NCBI RefSeq assembly: GCF_900142985.1
Contig: NZ_LT670849.1
Span: 1,364,001-1,428,000 of the forward strand
DNA: 64,000 nt
DNA from: Bradyrhizobium erythrophlei
GTDB lineage: Bacteria; Pseudomonadota; Alphaproteobacteria; Rhizobiales; Xanthobacteraceae
Reading direction: 5' to 3'
This document shows, piece by piece, positions 36,981 to 46,972 of this stretch. The notes under the pieces were generated by a model, which saw only the letters and a program-made list of their open reading frames with translations, was not told the origin of the DNA and did no database searches. Position 1 is the first letter of the stretch, and each line of letters opens with the position of its first letter. A program made the position numbers and the translations under genes.

Positions 36981-37098
36981 GAGCAAAAAGCCGCAGGTTC
37001 CCGCACGTGGCGACATTTCCCGGCAATTGCCATATGTTGCGCCACAGGGCTTATTTTCGAAGTTGATAGCGGACGATGCTGAGACTGGAAGCTGATCG

Positions 37099-38145
37099 AT
37101 GATGCTGGGTACCGACGTATCGAGCCTGTCGACGACCACGGCCACCGCCGCGGCGCAGGGCCTGTCGATCGTTGTGCCGCTGTACAACGAAGCGGCCGGC
37201 CTTGCATCGCTGCACCAGCGGCTTTGCGAGCTCGCGAGGCGGCTCAAGGCGAAATACCGGCTGCCCAGCGAAGTCGTCTATGTCGACGATGGCAGCGCCG
37301 ACGCCACCCTCTCGATCGCGCTCGGTCTCAAGGCTGACGGTATCGACGTTCAGGTCGTGTCGCTGTCGCGCAATTTCGGCAAGGAAGCCGCGCTGATGGC
37401 CGGCCTCGATCACGCCAAACGCGGCGCCGTGCTGTTCATGGACGGCGACGGCCAGCATCCGCCGGATCTGGTCGAAAAACTGGTCGGACACTGGATCGAG
37501 GACGGCTATGACGTCGTCTACACGGCCAAGGCCCACCGCGACAATGAATCGTTCCTGCGGCGACTGTCGGTGCGCGGCTTCTACGCGCTGATCAACTGGG
37601 GAGCCCGGCAGAAAATCCCGGAAGATGCCGGCGACTTCCGCCTGCTGTCGCCGCGCGCCGCCGCCGCCTTGCGGCAGCTGCCGGAGCGCAACCGCTTCTT
37701 CAAGGGGCTCGCAAGCTGGATCGGCTTCCGCCAGATCCGCGTCGACTACGAGCCGGCTGCGCGCGAGCACGGCATGACGACGTTCAGCCCCGGCCGGCTG
37801 GTCGGGCTTTCGATCGAGGGTCTCACCTCGTTCTCGGTCGCACCGCTTCGCTTTGCGAGTTTGCTTGGCGTGTTGCTCGCATCCGCCGCCTTCCTGTTCG
37901 GCCTCTCGATCCTCTGGGAAACGATGATCGACGGCAAATCGGTCCCCGGCTATCCCTCGCTCGTCGTCGGGTTGATGACGATCGGCGGCGTGCAACTCAT
38001 CATGATCGGGATTGTCGGAGAGTATATCGGCAAGATCCTCTCCGAGCTGAAGGCGCGGCCGATCTATTTCGTCGCCGAACATTCCGACAAGCGCGCCGAT
38101 GCGCGCGCCGACAACGAGGCAGGCGAAAGGACCGCGGCCGAATGA
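37099..38145 (+). CDS. GT2 glycosyltransferase of the polyprenyl-phosphate type with two C-terminal membrane helices
   Basis: 348 residues. The GT-A domain opens SIVVPLYNEAAGL and has VYVDDGSAD, LSRNFGKEAALMAGLDHA and the metal-binding MDGDGQHPPDL. KIPEDAGDFRLLS and the two helices (about 255-280 and 295-315) match DPM1/ArnC/GtrB-type enzymes that load a sugar on undecaprenyl phosphate. The gene overlaps the YdjC deacetylase downstream (ATGA). Such a pair (FlmF2 with NaxD in Francisella) makes a lipid-linked amino sugar for lipid A. The sugar here is unknown. Confidence 0.87.
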   Translation: MMLGTDVSSLSTTTATAAAQGLSIVVPLYNEAAGLASLHQRLCELARRLKAKYRLPSEVVYVDDGSADATLSIALGLKADGIDVQVVSLSRNFGKEAALMAGLDHAKRGAVLFMDGDGQHPPDLVEKLVGHWIEDGYDVVYTAKAHRDNESFLRRLSVRGFYALINWGARQKIPEDAGDFRLLSPRAAAALRQLPERNRFFKGLASWIGFRQIRVDYEPAAREHGMTTFSPGRLVGLSIEGLTSFSVAPLRFASLLGVLLASAAFLFGLSILWETMIDGKSVPGYPSLVVGLMTIGGVQLIMIGIVGEYIGKILSELKARPIYFVAEHSDKRADARADNEAGERTAAE

Positions 38146-38972
38146 ACAGGCGCATCTGGTTGTGCGCCGACGACTACGGCATCAGCCCCGGCGTCAACCG
38201 CGCCATCCGCGATCTGATCGAGAAGCGCCGCCTCAACGCCACGTCGGCGATGGTGGTGGGTGCGGCCATCGGCCGCGACGAGGTGAATGCGCTCAAGGAA
38301 GCTGCGAAAGCCAATCCGTGTTGCGCGATCGGCCTGCACGTAACCCTCACGGCGCCGTTTCGTCCCCTGACCATGCACTTCAGGCCCGTCGAAGGCGGGT
38401 TGTTTCTGCCGCACACCACGTTGTTGCGCCGTGGCCTGATGGGACGATTGGACGGGGAGCTCATCCACACTGAAGTGATGGAGCAGCTCGCAGTCTTTGC
38501 CGATCTGTTCGGCCGCGCACCCGATTTCGTCGACGGCCATCAACATGTACAGCTCTTTCCAGTCGTGCGCACGGCGTTTGTCGCGGCCGTCAAGCAAGCC
38601 GCGCCCGACGCCTGGATCCGTCAATGCGGCCGCGACCAGCCGTGGGCCCAGCGTCTCGGCTCACCGAAAGCGCTCGTGCTCGACGTTTTGAGCACGCAGT
38701 TCCGAAAGCGCGCCGCGCATGCCAGGCTTGCCTTCAACCCGGCGTTTGCCGGCGCATATGACTTTACGCAACAGCCCGACTTCGGCGCGCTGATGCGACA
38801 GTTCGTTCAGGGAATGCCCGAAGGCGGCCTCGTGATGTGTCATCCGGGCTTCGTCGATGACGTGCTGACCAGTCTTGATCCGCTGACGGTCCAGCGCGAA
38901 CGCGAATATGAATTCCTCAAAGGCGAACAGTTCCTGCCTCTTCTGGCTGCCAACGACGTGACGCTTGGCTGA
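38142..38972 (+). CDS. YdjC/ChbG/HpnK-family carbohydrate deacetylase
   Basis: 276 residues. Motifs are WLCADDYGISPGVN (metal-binding Asp pair), GLHVTLTAPF, DFVDGHQHVQLFP (His ligands) and GGLVMCHPGFVDD. The family removes acetyl groups from N-acetylated sugars: ChbG acts on chitobiose, HpnK on hopanoid precursors, NaxD on undecaprenyl-phosphate-GalNAc. The overlap with the preceding GT2 gene argues for the NaxD-type role, acting on that enzyme's lipid-linked product. No hopanoid (hpn) genes are nearby. Confidence 0.86.
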   Translation: MNRRIWLCADDYGISPGVNRAIRDLIEKRRLNATSAMVVGAAIGRDEVNALKEAAKANPCCAIGLHVTLTAPFRPLTMHFRPVEGGLFLPHTTLLRRGLMGRLDGELIHTEVMEQLAVFADLFGRAPDFVDGHQHVQLFPVVRTAFVAAVKQAAPDAWIRQCGRDQPWAQRLGSPKALVLDVLSTQFRKRAAHARLAFNPAFAGAYDFTQQPDFGALMRQFVQGMPEGGLVMCHPGFVDDVLTSLDPLTVQREREYEFLKGEQFLPLLAANDVTLG

Positions 38973-39041
38973 AGACACGAAACTCAGACCGGTCTTGCGG
39001 CTGCGACAATTGGGCACTTGCGGATTTCGGGGCCCGATCAA

Positions 39042-39059
39042 GGGCTTGCATGCAAGCCC
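39042..39059. repeat. 18-bp perfect palindrome
   Basis: Arms GGGCTTGCA and TGCAAGCCC meet without a spacer, 70 nt after the deacetylase stop. No T-run follows. It may be an operator or a 3' structure. Confidence 0.45.
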
Positions 39060-39168
39060 GCCGCGTCGGCAGCTGCCTACCTAAATTTAATCTCGGCCCA
39101 TACTACCTGCGACATGAACGCCGCCTACATTTCAGCAACGCTTTTGTGGAAAGCGAGGGAGATCCCTG

Positions 39169-40014
39169 ATGACACCGCAAGAACGCCAATTGGTTGACGA
39201 TCTTTTCGACCGGCTGTCCAAGATGGAGAGCGCGCCGCGTGATCCCGATGCGACGGCCGCGATCGCGCAAGGCCTGCGGGTTGCGCCCAATGCGCTCTAT
39301 CCGCTGGTGCAGACGGTGCTCGTGCAGGACGAGGCGCTTCGGCGCGCCAATGACCGCATTCAGCAATTGGAAGATCAACTCGACGGCCCACAGCAGCAGC
39401 AACGCCAGAGCGGCGGCTTCCTTGATTCCATGCGCGGCGCCATCTTCGGGCAAGGTCAGGGCGGCGGTTCGGTTCCAAATGTACGGCCGCCGGATCTCGG
39501 CAGCCGTCCGGTCTGGAACAGCGGTCAGGTGCTGCAACAGGGTGGACAACATTACGACCAGGGCGGGTACGGCCAATCTCAAGGCGGCTACGGTCAGTCC
39601 TATGGCGGCCCTCAGGGTGGTGGTCCCATGGGTGGCGGCATGATGGGCGGTGGAATGATGGGAGGCGGCGGCGGTTCATTTCTGGGAACCGCAGCGGCGG
39701 CCGCCGCCGGCGCTGTCGGCGGATCGCTTCTGCTCAACAGCATCCGCGGGATGATGGGCGGCAGTCACCAGGCTTTCGGCGATACCGCGGCCAGCGGCAA
39801 TCGGAGCCCGTGGAGCGACCAATCCCGCAGCGATCTCGCACGTGATGCCGGCGTCAACAATGTCGGCGCGAACGACCTCGCCGCGCAAGATCGTGCCCAG
39901 GATCTCGCTCAGGATCGAGAGGACGACGATTTGCACGCAGCTGACGAACGCGACGACATGGAAGCAGACGCGAACGACGATTTTGGCGGCAACGACGACA
40001 GCGACTTCGCCTGA
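39169..40014 (+). CDS. DUF2076 family protein
   Basis: 281 residues. The N-terminal part (MTPQERQLVDDLFDRL, then PNALYPLVQTVLVQDEALRRAND) is the conserved DUF2076 domain, helical and partly coiled coil. The middle is a Gly/Gln/Met-rich run (about 120-170), followed by an Ala-rich hydrophobic helix (FLGTAAAAAAGAVGGSLLL) and a very acidic tail. Function is unknown; some members are annotated as periplasmic ligand-binding without proof. A clear terminator follows. Confidence 0.82.
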   Translation: MTPQERQLVDDLFDRLSKMESAPRDPDATAAIAQGLRVAPNALYPLVQTVLVQDEALRRANDRIQQLEDQLDGPQQQQRQSGGFLDSMRGAIFGQGQGGGSVPNVRPPDLGSRPVWNSGQVLQQGGQHYDQGGYGQSQGGYGQSYGGPQGGGPMGGGMMGGGMMGGGGGSFLGTAAAAAAGAVGGSLLLNSIRGMMGGSHQAFGDTAASGNRSPWSDQSRSDLARDAGVNNVGANDLAAQDRAQDLAQDREDDDLHAADERDDMEADANDDFGGNDDSDFA

Positions 40015-40040
40015 CATCGATCGAGGCTCATGAACGAACA

Positions 40041-40072
40041 ACGGCCGCCTGTTTGGGCGGCCGTTTATTTTT
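40041..40072 (+). terminator. Intrinsic terminator after DUF2076
   Basis: A 9-bp GC-rich stem (ACGGCCGCC, 40041-40049, with 40056-40064) and 6-nt loop are followed by TTATTTTT. It lies between convergent genes. Confidence 0.85.
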
Positions 40073-40087
40073 GCAGATATCTGTCGT

Positions 40088-40900
40088 TCAAATCACAACG
40101 ACCCGGGTGCCGACATTGACGCGGCCGTAGAGGTCGATCACGTCCTCGTTGCGCATCCGGATGCAACCCGACGACACGTTGGTGCCGATGGTCCAGGGCT
40201 CGTTGGAGCCGTGGATGCGGTAGAGCGTGGAGCCGAGATACATCGCGCGCGCACCGAGCGGATTTTGCGGGCCGCCTTCCATATGCCGCGGCAGGTCGGG
40301 CCGGCGCGCCAGCATCTCCGAGGGCGGCGTCCAGTCCGGCCATTCCTTCTTGGCTGAAATGGTCTTGATGCCGGACCAGGTGAAGCCGGGACGGCCGACG
40401 CCGATGCCATAGCGCATCGCCTTGCCATTCCCCTCGACCAGATAGAGGAATTTGTTCGGCGTATCGACGACGATGGTGCCGGCGCTTTCCTTGCCGCTGT
40501 AGTCGACCATCTGCTTCTCGAATCTCGGATCGAAGGCCGGGCGCGCGGGTTCGCCCATCATCGGCTGCTGCATGGTCTGCTGCGGCTGATAGCCCGACTG
40601 ATACGGTTGCTGCTGATAGATTTGCTGCTGCGGATAGAGCGGCCTTTGCCGATCAGCCTGGTCGTGCGGCTGATAACCCTGCCCCTGCCCGTCACCGAAC
40701 AGGAACTCGATGAAACCGCCGCCCATGTTGGGCCGATCGGCCGAGGCGATCCGCACCGGCGCGGGAGCGGGTGGCGCGGACTGATCGGGGTGAAGGGCGA
40801 CGGGCGCGGTGACGAAGTCGGCTTCGTTGGCGGCGGCTTGCGGAATTCCAGAGCCAAGCCAGCAGGCGCTGGCGAGCAGCGCGAAATACATTTTCTTCAT
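40088..40900 (-). CDS. Periplasmic L,D-transpeptidase (YkuD domain)
   Basis: 270 residues with a signal peptide (MKKMYFALLASACWLGSG, cleavage near QAAA). A Gln/Pro-rich linker (about 70-115) precedes the YkuD domain, whose active-site signature is YRIHGSNEPWTIG then SSGCIRMRNEDV with the catalytic Cys. It makes 3-3 peptidoglycan crosslinks or attaches proteins to the wall. A GTG at 40912 is in frame; the ATG at 40900 begins the signal sequence and is preferred. Confidence 0.9.
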   Translation of the reverse strand: MKKMYFALLASACWLGSGIPQAAANEADFVTAPVALHPDQSAPPAPAPVRIASADRPNMGGGFIEFLFGDGQGQGYQPHDQADRQRPLYPQQQIYQQQPYQSGYQPQQTMQQPMMGEPARPAFDPRFEKQMVDYSGKESAGTIVVDTPNKFLYLVEGNGKAMRYGIGVGRPGFTWSGIKTISAKKEWPDWTPPSEMLARRPDLPRHMEGGPQNPLGARAMYLGSTLYRIHGSNEPWTIGTNVSSGCIRMRNEDVIDLYGRVNVGTRVVVI

Positions 40901-41190
40901 CGACGTACTCACACTATTTTCGTCGTGGGTGCGCCGGAGCGGCGCCTTTGCACACGAACAGCTAAGAGCGAAACCGCATCGGTTTGGTAAACGGAATCGG
41001 CGTTTCGATTCACCACGTCGTCAAATCGGCCCGGTTTTGTCCGGTAGTGTTTATTTTCCGTGAACGAAAAGGCACATGGTTAATCGTTGGTGTGCGGAGT
41101 CATCTCTTGCATGCCGGTTCCGGCGTGAACCTCATGTTAAATCTGGTCTGCTTTAAAACACGTCGGAATAAAGGGGTCAGGGACATTCCT

Positions 41191-41961
41191 ATGCCGGTTC
41201 ATCGCAGACGTTTTCGCATCGAGGAAGCTATCTCCGGGGATATTCAGTTGCCGCCCGAGGTCGATACCGAACTAGGCCCCATGCACCGCGAGGTCATGAA
41301 CGAATTGCGCGCAATCCGCGCCCAGATGGCCGCACCACGCGCGAGCGCCATGGCTGAGACAATCGGCGAAGCCGCAACGCGCGAAGCCGCAGAGGCACAG
41401 GCAATGCTTGATTCCTATAGGGCCCAGATCGAACAGTGCGAGAAGCTGAAGGTCGAACTCGACCTGATCTATGACGCCATTACCCGGACCAAGCGCGAAA
41501 TCGCCGTGCTGCACGGCAACAGCTTCAACGGCGAGGAAATGGCCAAGGTCAACGGCGAACTCGGCGCCGTCGTCGGCGGCACCGAAGAAGCCACCCAGCA
41601 GATCCTCGAGGCCACCGAAGCGATCGACAATGCCGCCACGGCGCTCAGCAAGGTCACGTCGCCGGATCAGCAGAAATTACTGAGCGAAGAGATCCAGGAG
41701 CGCGTCGTCTCCATTTTCGAGGCCTGCAACTTCCAGGACCTCACCGGCCAGCGCATCAAGAAAGTGATGACTACGATGAAGTTCATCGAGCATCACATCA
41801 CCGTCATGATGGACATCTGGGGCGGCGTCGACGCCATCAAGGCGCATGCGCCGCCGATCGTCGATACCCGCGAGGGCGATGCCAAGCTGCTCAACGGTCC
41901 GAAGCTCGAAGGCGACGTCGGCCACGCCTCGCAGGACGATATCGACGCGCTGTTCGACTGA
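41191..41961 (+). CDS. cheZ: CheZ-family CheY-P phosphatase
   Basis: 256 residues, mostly helical. The catalytic CheZ signature is NFQDLTGQRIKKVM, with D183 and Q187 matching D143 and Q147 of E. coli CheZ. The C-terminal ASQDDIDALFD resembles the tethered CheY-binding peptide. The protein should dephosphorylate CheY-P. The ATG at 41191 (MPVHRRRF) is used, since the upstream frame has no family features. The CheY at 3413-3808 is the only receiver-only protein in the window. No other chemotaxis genes are near. Confidence 0.88.
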   Translation: MPVHRRRFRIEEAISGDIQLPPEVDTELGPMHREVMNELRAIRAQMAAPRASAMAETIGEAATREAAEAQAMLDSYRAQIEQCEKLKVELDLIYDAITRTKREIAVLHGNSFNGEEMAKVNGELGAVVGGTEEATQQILEATEAIDNAATALSKVTSPDQQKLLSEEIQERVVSIFEACNFQDLTGQRIKKVMTTMKFIEHHITVMMDIWGGVDAIKAHAPPIVDTREGDAKLLNGPKLEGDVGHASQDDIDALFD

Positions 41962-41983
41962 ACGAATTTCCCGACTGCCAAAG

Positions 41984-42016
41984 AAAAACGCCGGCGTGAA
42001 GCCGGCGTTTGTGTTT
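41984..42016 (+). terminator. Intrinsic terminator after cheZ
   Basis: A 9-bp stem (AACGCCGGC, 41987-41995, with 42001-42009), loop GTGAA, followed by TGTGTTT and preceded by AAAAA. It may work in both directions. Confidence 0.8.
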
Positions 42017-42034
42017 CGGGCACCGCCCTCTCCC

Positions 42035-42116
42035 CGTCATTGCGAGGAGCGAAGCGACGCGGCAATCCAGAGTCCCATGCACGGATCTGGATTGCTTCGC
42101 TTCGCTCGCAATGACG
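42035..42116. repeat. Palindromic repeat of the CGTCATTGCGAG type
   Basis: An 82-bp element: the left arm begins CGTCATTGCGAGGAGCGAAG and the right arm ends CGCTCGCAATGACG, pairing with a few unpaired bases. Repeats of this sequence are widespread between genes in Bradyrhizobium and related genera (recalled). It lies between the convergent cheZ and lipoprotein genes. Confidence 0.82.
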
Positions 42117-42133
42117 TAAGAGATTGCCCGCCG

Positions 42134-42649
42134 TCAGGCGCGCGGCGCGCAGCGGACGTAGACCATGTTGCCGTAACGGGTCGCCGCGTCCTTGTCGATG
42201 AAGCGGGTGATCAGGACCCGGCCGTCGAAAGAGACGATCTCGCGGTCCTGTTCGCCGCCGGCAGGTCCGGGTGGACCGATGTAATTCTTGCCGCTCGGGC
42301 TGCCCTTCAGGCGCAACTCCTGCGGCGTTGCCTGATCGGCGAGGTGCATGATGACGCCGCCGCTGCCGCCGGCTCCAATCACGTAAGGCTGCTTGCACTG
42401 CGCCTTTGCGGCGGCTTCCGTGCGCGCACGGTCGTTGGGATTCTGGAACGAGGCCAGCCCCCATTTGCCGACGATCTCGTCGCCGCGAATGCTCGCTGGC
42501 ATTTCAGGCGTAGGCGCCGGCTCCGGCGCCACCGACGGGGATGAGGAAAAGGAGGGCAGACTCATGCTGCTGCACGCCCCCAGGAAGACCGTCATCATCG
42601 AGACGATCCCTAGATTGGCAGCCGTCCGCGCGCCACCTGAACTGATCAT
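42134..42649 (-). CDS. Conserved outer-membrane lipoprotein of unknown function
   Basis: 171 residues. The signal sequence ends in a lipobox FLGAC (Cys at about residue 25), followed by a Ser/Pro-rich linker. The globular part begins GDEIVGKWGLASFQNP and includes CKQPYVIGAGGSGGVIMHL and GRVLITRFIDKD, a pattern of small beta-domain lipoproteins in Bradyrhizobium. No named domain is recognised. The ATG at 42649 has GGGGGAG 3-4 nt upstream. The frame extends further upstream but without a signal sequence. Confidence 0.72.
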   Translation of the reverse strand: MISSGGARTAANLGIVSMMTVFLGACSSMSLPSFSSSPSVAPEPAPTPEMPASIRGDEIVGKWGLASFQNPNDRARTEAAAKAQCKQPYVIGAGGSGGVIMHLADQATPQELRLKGSPSGKNYIGPPGPAGGEQDREIVSFDGRVLITRFIDKDAATRYGNMVYVRCAPRA

Positions 42650-42805
42650 GTTCTCCCCCAAGCAAATCCGCGGCCGCACCCGGCCCGCAGCCAAGCGCAA
42701 AAACCCTGACCTAGCAACGACGTCATGCAAACTACGCCGACACGCCGATATGGTTTCCCAAAGCATACCTATATGAGCCTCACCAACGCCTTAATCTCCG
42801 TTTGC

Positions 42806-42831
42806 TTGACAGGATCGCGGCGAGGCCATAT
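42806..42831 (+). promoter_or_regulatory. Candidate RpoH (sigma-32) promoter of groESL
   Basis: CTTGACA (TTGACA at 42806-42811) and GGCCATAT (42824-42831) are 12 nt apart, close to CTTGAA and CCCCATNT of sigma-32 promoters. The spacing is too short for a good sigma-70 match. It lies about 145 nt before the groES start. Confidence 0.5.
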
Positions 42832-42903
42832 TGCCCAGTCGCGCAATTGGCAGTCTAGACGCTTGATTGCCAGGATAACAGAATAGGCTGCCTCGACGGT
42901 ATC

Positions 42904-42919
42904 GAATACGCACGTATTC
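42904..42919. promoter_or_regulatory. Palindrome in the groES leader
   Basis: GAATACG and CGTATTC (7 bp each, 2-nt centre) lie 57 nt before groES. It may be an operator or a hairpin in the mRNA leader. Confidence 0.4.
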
Positions 42920-42975
42920 CAAGGCTGCTTTCGACGGCAGATCACCAGCAGAATCAGGCCTCCAAAGGAACCGTC

Positions 42976-43272
42976 ATGGCTAAAACCACATTTCGCCCAC
43001 TGCATGACCGTGTCGTGGTCAAACGTATCGACGCTGAACAGAAGTCCAAGGGCGGCATCATCATTCCCGACACCGCCAAGGAAAAGCCCTCGCAGGGCGA
43101 AATCACGGCGGTGGGACCCGGCGGCCGCGACGAAGCCGGCAAGCTGATCCCGATCGACCTGAAGGTCGGCGATCGCGTCCTGTTCGGCAAGTGGTCCGGC
43201 ACCGAGGTCAAGATCGACGGTGAGGAACTCTTGATCATGAAGGAAAGCGACATCATGGGCGTGCTGGCCTGA
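42976..43272 (+). CDS. groES: Co-chaperonin GroES
   Basis: 98 residues, full length. It opens [12 protein letters not shown] and has the mobile loop [15 protein letters not shown] and the roof segment [10 protein letters not shown]. It caps the GroEL ring during ATP-driven folding. AAAGGAA precedes the ATG. groEL follows after 171 nt, a long gap that holds two hairpins. Confidence 0.97.
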   Translation: MAKTTFRPLHDRVVVKRIDAEQKSKGGIIIPDTAKEKPSQGEITAVGPGGRDEAGKLIPIDLKVGDRVLFGKWSGTEVKIDGEELLIMKESDIMGVLA

Positions 43273-43320
43273 GCCACCGCTTTCGATTGTACCCGCCTCG
43301 GCGTGCACTTTAAGGCGTCG

Positions 43321-43343
43321 TGCCCGGCCCTCATAGCCGGGCA
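43321..43343 (+). repeat. Hairpin between groES and groEL
   Basis: An 8-bp stem TGCCCGGC / GCCGGGCA with a 7-nt loop, 48 nt after the groES stop. Without a T-run it is more likely an mRNA processing or stability element than a terminator. A second stem (ATTGCCG at 43364-43370, CGGCAAT at 43382-43388) follows. Confidence 0.6.
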
Positions 43344-43431
43344 TCCTCCCTCTCCAATACAGGATTGCCGGCTCAAAAGGGCGGCAATGACGATGTGAAC
43401 GACGCGGCAAGAAACAGATCTTCCAATTTGA

Positions 43432-45078
<1,647 letters not shown>

Positions 45079-45102
45079 TCGCCGACCCAACACCTGCTCA
45101 CG

Positions 45103-45133
45103 AAGAAGGCCGCCTCGGGCGGCCTTCTTTTTT
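45103..45133 (+). terminator. Strong intrinsic terminator of groESL
   Basis: A 12-bp perfect stem (45103-45114 with 45118-45129) with a TCG loop is followed by a T-run ending at 45133. Confidence 0.93.
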
Positions 45134-45220
45134 GGCGATTTGCCGTGAGCTTTGCTAGGAAGGGTCGAGTTGGCCCGATTCAACTGCGGCCGAACCTGTT
45201 TCCCCCTCGAGGAAGTGCTG

Positions 45221-46417
45221 ATGCGCGGGCCTTTGCTTCTCCTGACCGTTCTTGTTGCAGCTTCGATCGGCACCGCCCACGGCCAGATGAAGCTCTCGCC
45301 GAAGGCCGCGCCCGGCGCCAACGATGTCCGGTATTTCACCGCGATCGACGGGTTGATGGACGGCAATGCCGACGTCGTCCTGAAGGAGACGCGGCAGGGC
45401 AAGACGCTCACCGCCGCCACGCTCGATGTTTGCTATCCCGTCGCCAAGGGCTCCGACCGCAAGGACCGCTTCGTCGTCAGTCTTGCGATCAACGGCCAGA
45501 CGCTGACCGGCACCAGCCAGAGCATCGGCGCCAAACTGCCGGTCACGGTCAAGCTGACGCGAAAGCCGACCGGCGACAATTTCGAATTCAAGGGCCAGAT
45601 CAGCATCGGGCCTGTCGTCACCGAAGTGAACTCGACCGACAATTCCGATCTCAGCGAACGCGAATTTCAGGAAAGCCAGTCGAGCGACGACGGCATCACA
45701 CCGCAGCCGAAGGATTTCACCGAAGTATCGCCGGAAGCGATCGGCGTTCGCGTCAAGCTCGATGCGGTCGCAGATTTTCTCAAAAGCCTGAAGGGACAGG
45801 ACACCGAGATTTCGCTGAGCAGCCTCGGTGTGACCTGCGACGTGCTGCGCGCGGGTGAACAGACCATCACGCTCAGCGCCGATCCGGATCGCGCCGCGGG
45901 ACTGATCGCGAAGTTCAAGCAGGCGCCGGGCGTGGTCGCCGTCGGCTGGACCAGCGGCATCATCGAAATGGACCGCACGATTCGCTTCGCAAGCGCAGGC
46001 TGGCGCGACGGCGAGCGGCTCAACAAGGACAAGCTTGCCGCGACGATTGCCAATGTTCTGGCGGGCGCGTTTTCGGCAAAGCCCGCGAGCTCAGCCTGGA
46101 ATTCGTCGAACGGCAAATTGAAGCTGACCTTCAAGCGGCCCAACGAACTCTATCCGACGCTCGGTCTCACCGACACGCTCGAGGTGACGGCGCTGGTGGC
46201 CGCCGAGAAGCCCGGCGCATCGGACCGTCTGATCCTGTGGGTCAGCAGTCCCTCAATCACGACCGCCGACGAGACCTCCGGCCCTGCCCTCACCCTCGCC
46301 AACGATGCCAGTGGCGACGAGGAAGGCACCCAGAAGGACGACAACGGCGTCATCGATGCCTTGGCCAAGGAGTTCAAGGCGCAACGCTGGGACGCCGACA
46401 AGTCGCTGTGGAAGTAG
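45221..46417 (+). CDS. Conserved periplasmic protein of unknown function
   Basis: 398 residues with a signal peptide (MRGPLLLLTVLVAASIGTAHG). The N-terminal domain (about 30-140) looks all-beta, with VRYFTAIDGLMDGNADVVLKE and KLPVTVKLTRKPTGD. The rest alternates beta and helix and contains SSLGVTCDVLRAGEQTITLS, and ends in an acidic stretch and KAQRWDADKSLWK. I do not recognise a named domain. The ATG at 45221 has GAGGAAG upstream and starts the signal sequence. It converges with the META-domain gene 8 bp away. Confidence 0.7.
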   Translation: MRGPLLLLTVLVAASIGTAHGQMKLSPKAAPGANDVRYFTAIDGLMDGNADVVLKETRQGKTLTAATLDVCYPVAKGSDRKDRFVVSLAINGQTLTGTSQSIGAKLPVTVKLTRKPTGDNFEFKGQISIGPVVTEVNSTDNSDLSEREFQESQSSDDGITPQPKDFTEVSPEAIGVRVKLDAVADFLKSLKGQDTEISLSSLGVTCDVLRAGEQTITLSADPDRAAGLIAKFKQAPGVVAVGWTSGIIEMDRTIRFASAGWRDGERLNKDKLAATIANVLAGAFSAKPASSAWNSSNGKLKLTFKRPNELYPTLGLTDTLEVTALVAAEKPGASDRLILWVSSPSITTADETSGPALTLANDASGDEEGTQKDDNGVIDALAKEFKAQRWDADKSLWK

Positions 46418-46425
46418 CTCAATCG

Positions 46426-46836
46426 TCAGTTGGTGTTGAGGCGGAATCGCAGCGTTTTGGTGCCCGTAAAGGAAACTGAATCGCCGCGCCGGCGCCAGGT
46501 GGTGGCTTCGCCCAGCGAGGCGATCAGTTCGTCATCGGCCTGCGCGCGCGCCGGCACGCAGCCTCGGTCCTGCAACGGACCGGGAACGAAGATCACGGTA
46601 TTGCCCGCCACCGAGAACTGGCCGGTGCCGCTCTTGCACCACAGATCAAGCTTCGCCTCACCGTTGTCGCCGATCTCGAGCGTCGGAATTCGTTTGGATC
46701 CGGCTTGCGGAAGCGCGTCCAGCGTCATCTCGAAACCGAACGGAAAGCCTTCTTCCGAGGCGGCGGGAAAAGCCGGCAAGGCGGCGAACGTGGCGGCTGC
46801 GGCTGCCAGCCTCAAAAAACCTCGCGTCGAAAACAT
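46426..46836 (-). CDS. Secreted META/HslJ-domain protein
   Basis: 136 residues with a signal peptide (cleavage near FPAAS). The mature part has the beta-rich pattern of META domains, including DRGCVPARAQADDELIASLG and a final FTGTKTLRFRL strand, as in HslJ of E. coli (a heat-inducible outer-membrane-associated protein). The function is not known in detail. It is a single gene, convergent with the preceding one. Confidence 0.72.
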   Translation of the reverse strand: MFSTRGFLRLAAAAATFAALPAFPAASEEGFPFGFEMTLDALPQAGSKRIPTLEIGDNGEAKLDLWCKSGTGQFSVAGNTVIFVPGPLQDRGCVPARAQADDELIASLGEATTWRRRGDSVSFTGTKTLRFRLNTN

Positions 46837-46912
46837 GCAGTGCCTCGGGGGTGGTCTGGAATCGTGCGCGGTTGTAGTCGGCCGGCGTGAGCTTGAACAG
46901 AATTGACAAAGG

Positions 46913-46953
46913 CAAAAAAATCCCCCGCTTCCGGACCCGGACGCGAGGGATTT
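46913..46953 (-). terminator. Intrinsic terminator after the lactate/glycolate permease
   Basis: Read on the minus strand, a long imperfect stem (AATCCCTCGCG and CGCGGGGGATT-type arms with an inner TCCGG/CCGGA) ends in seven T (46914-46920). It begins about 20 nt after the permease stop. Confidence 0.85.
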
Positions 46954-46972
46954 GAGCTGACGAGGTCCTACT

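Larger units (their letters stand above)
42650..42975. other. Intergenic region upstream of groES
   Basis: This 326-bp gap separates the divergent lipoprotein gene and groES. It holds a heat-shock-type promoter candidate and a 16-nt palindrome, listed separately. No CIRCE element (TTAGCACTC / GAGTGCTAA) is present. Confidence 0.6.

Noticed and set aside
42777..42975. CIRCE element before groES
   Set aside because: Looked for TTAGCACTC and its complement; absent.
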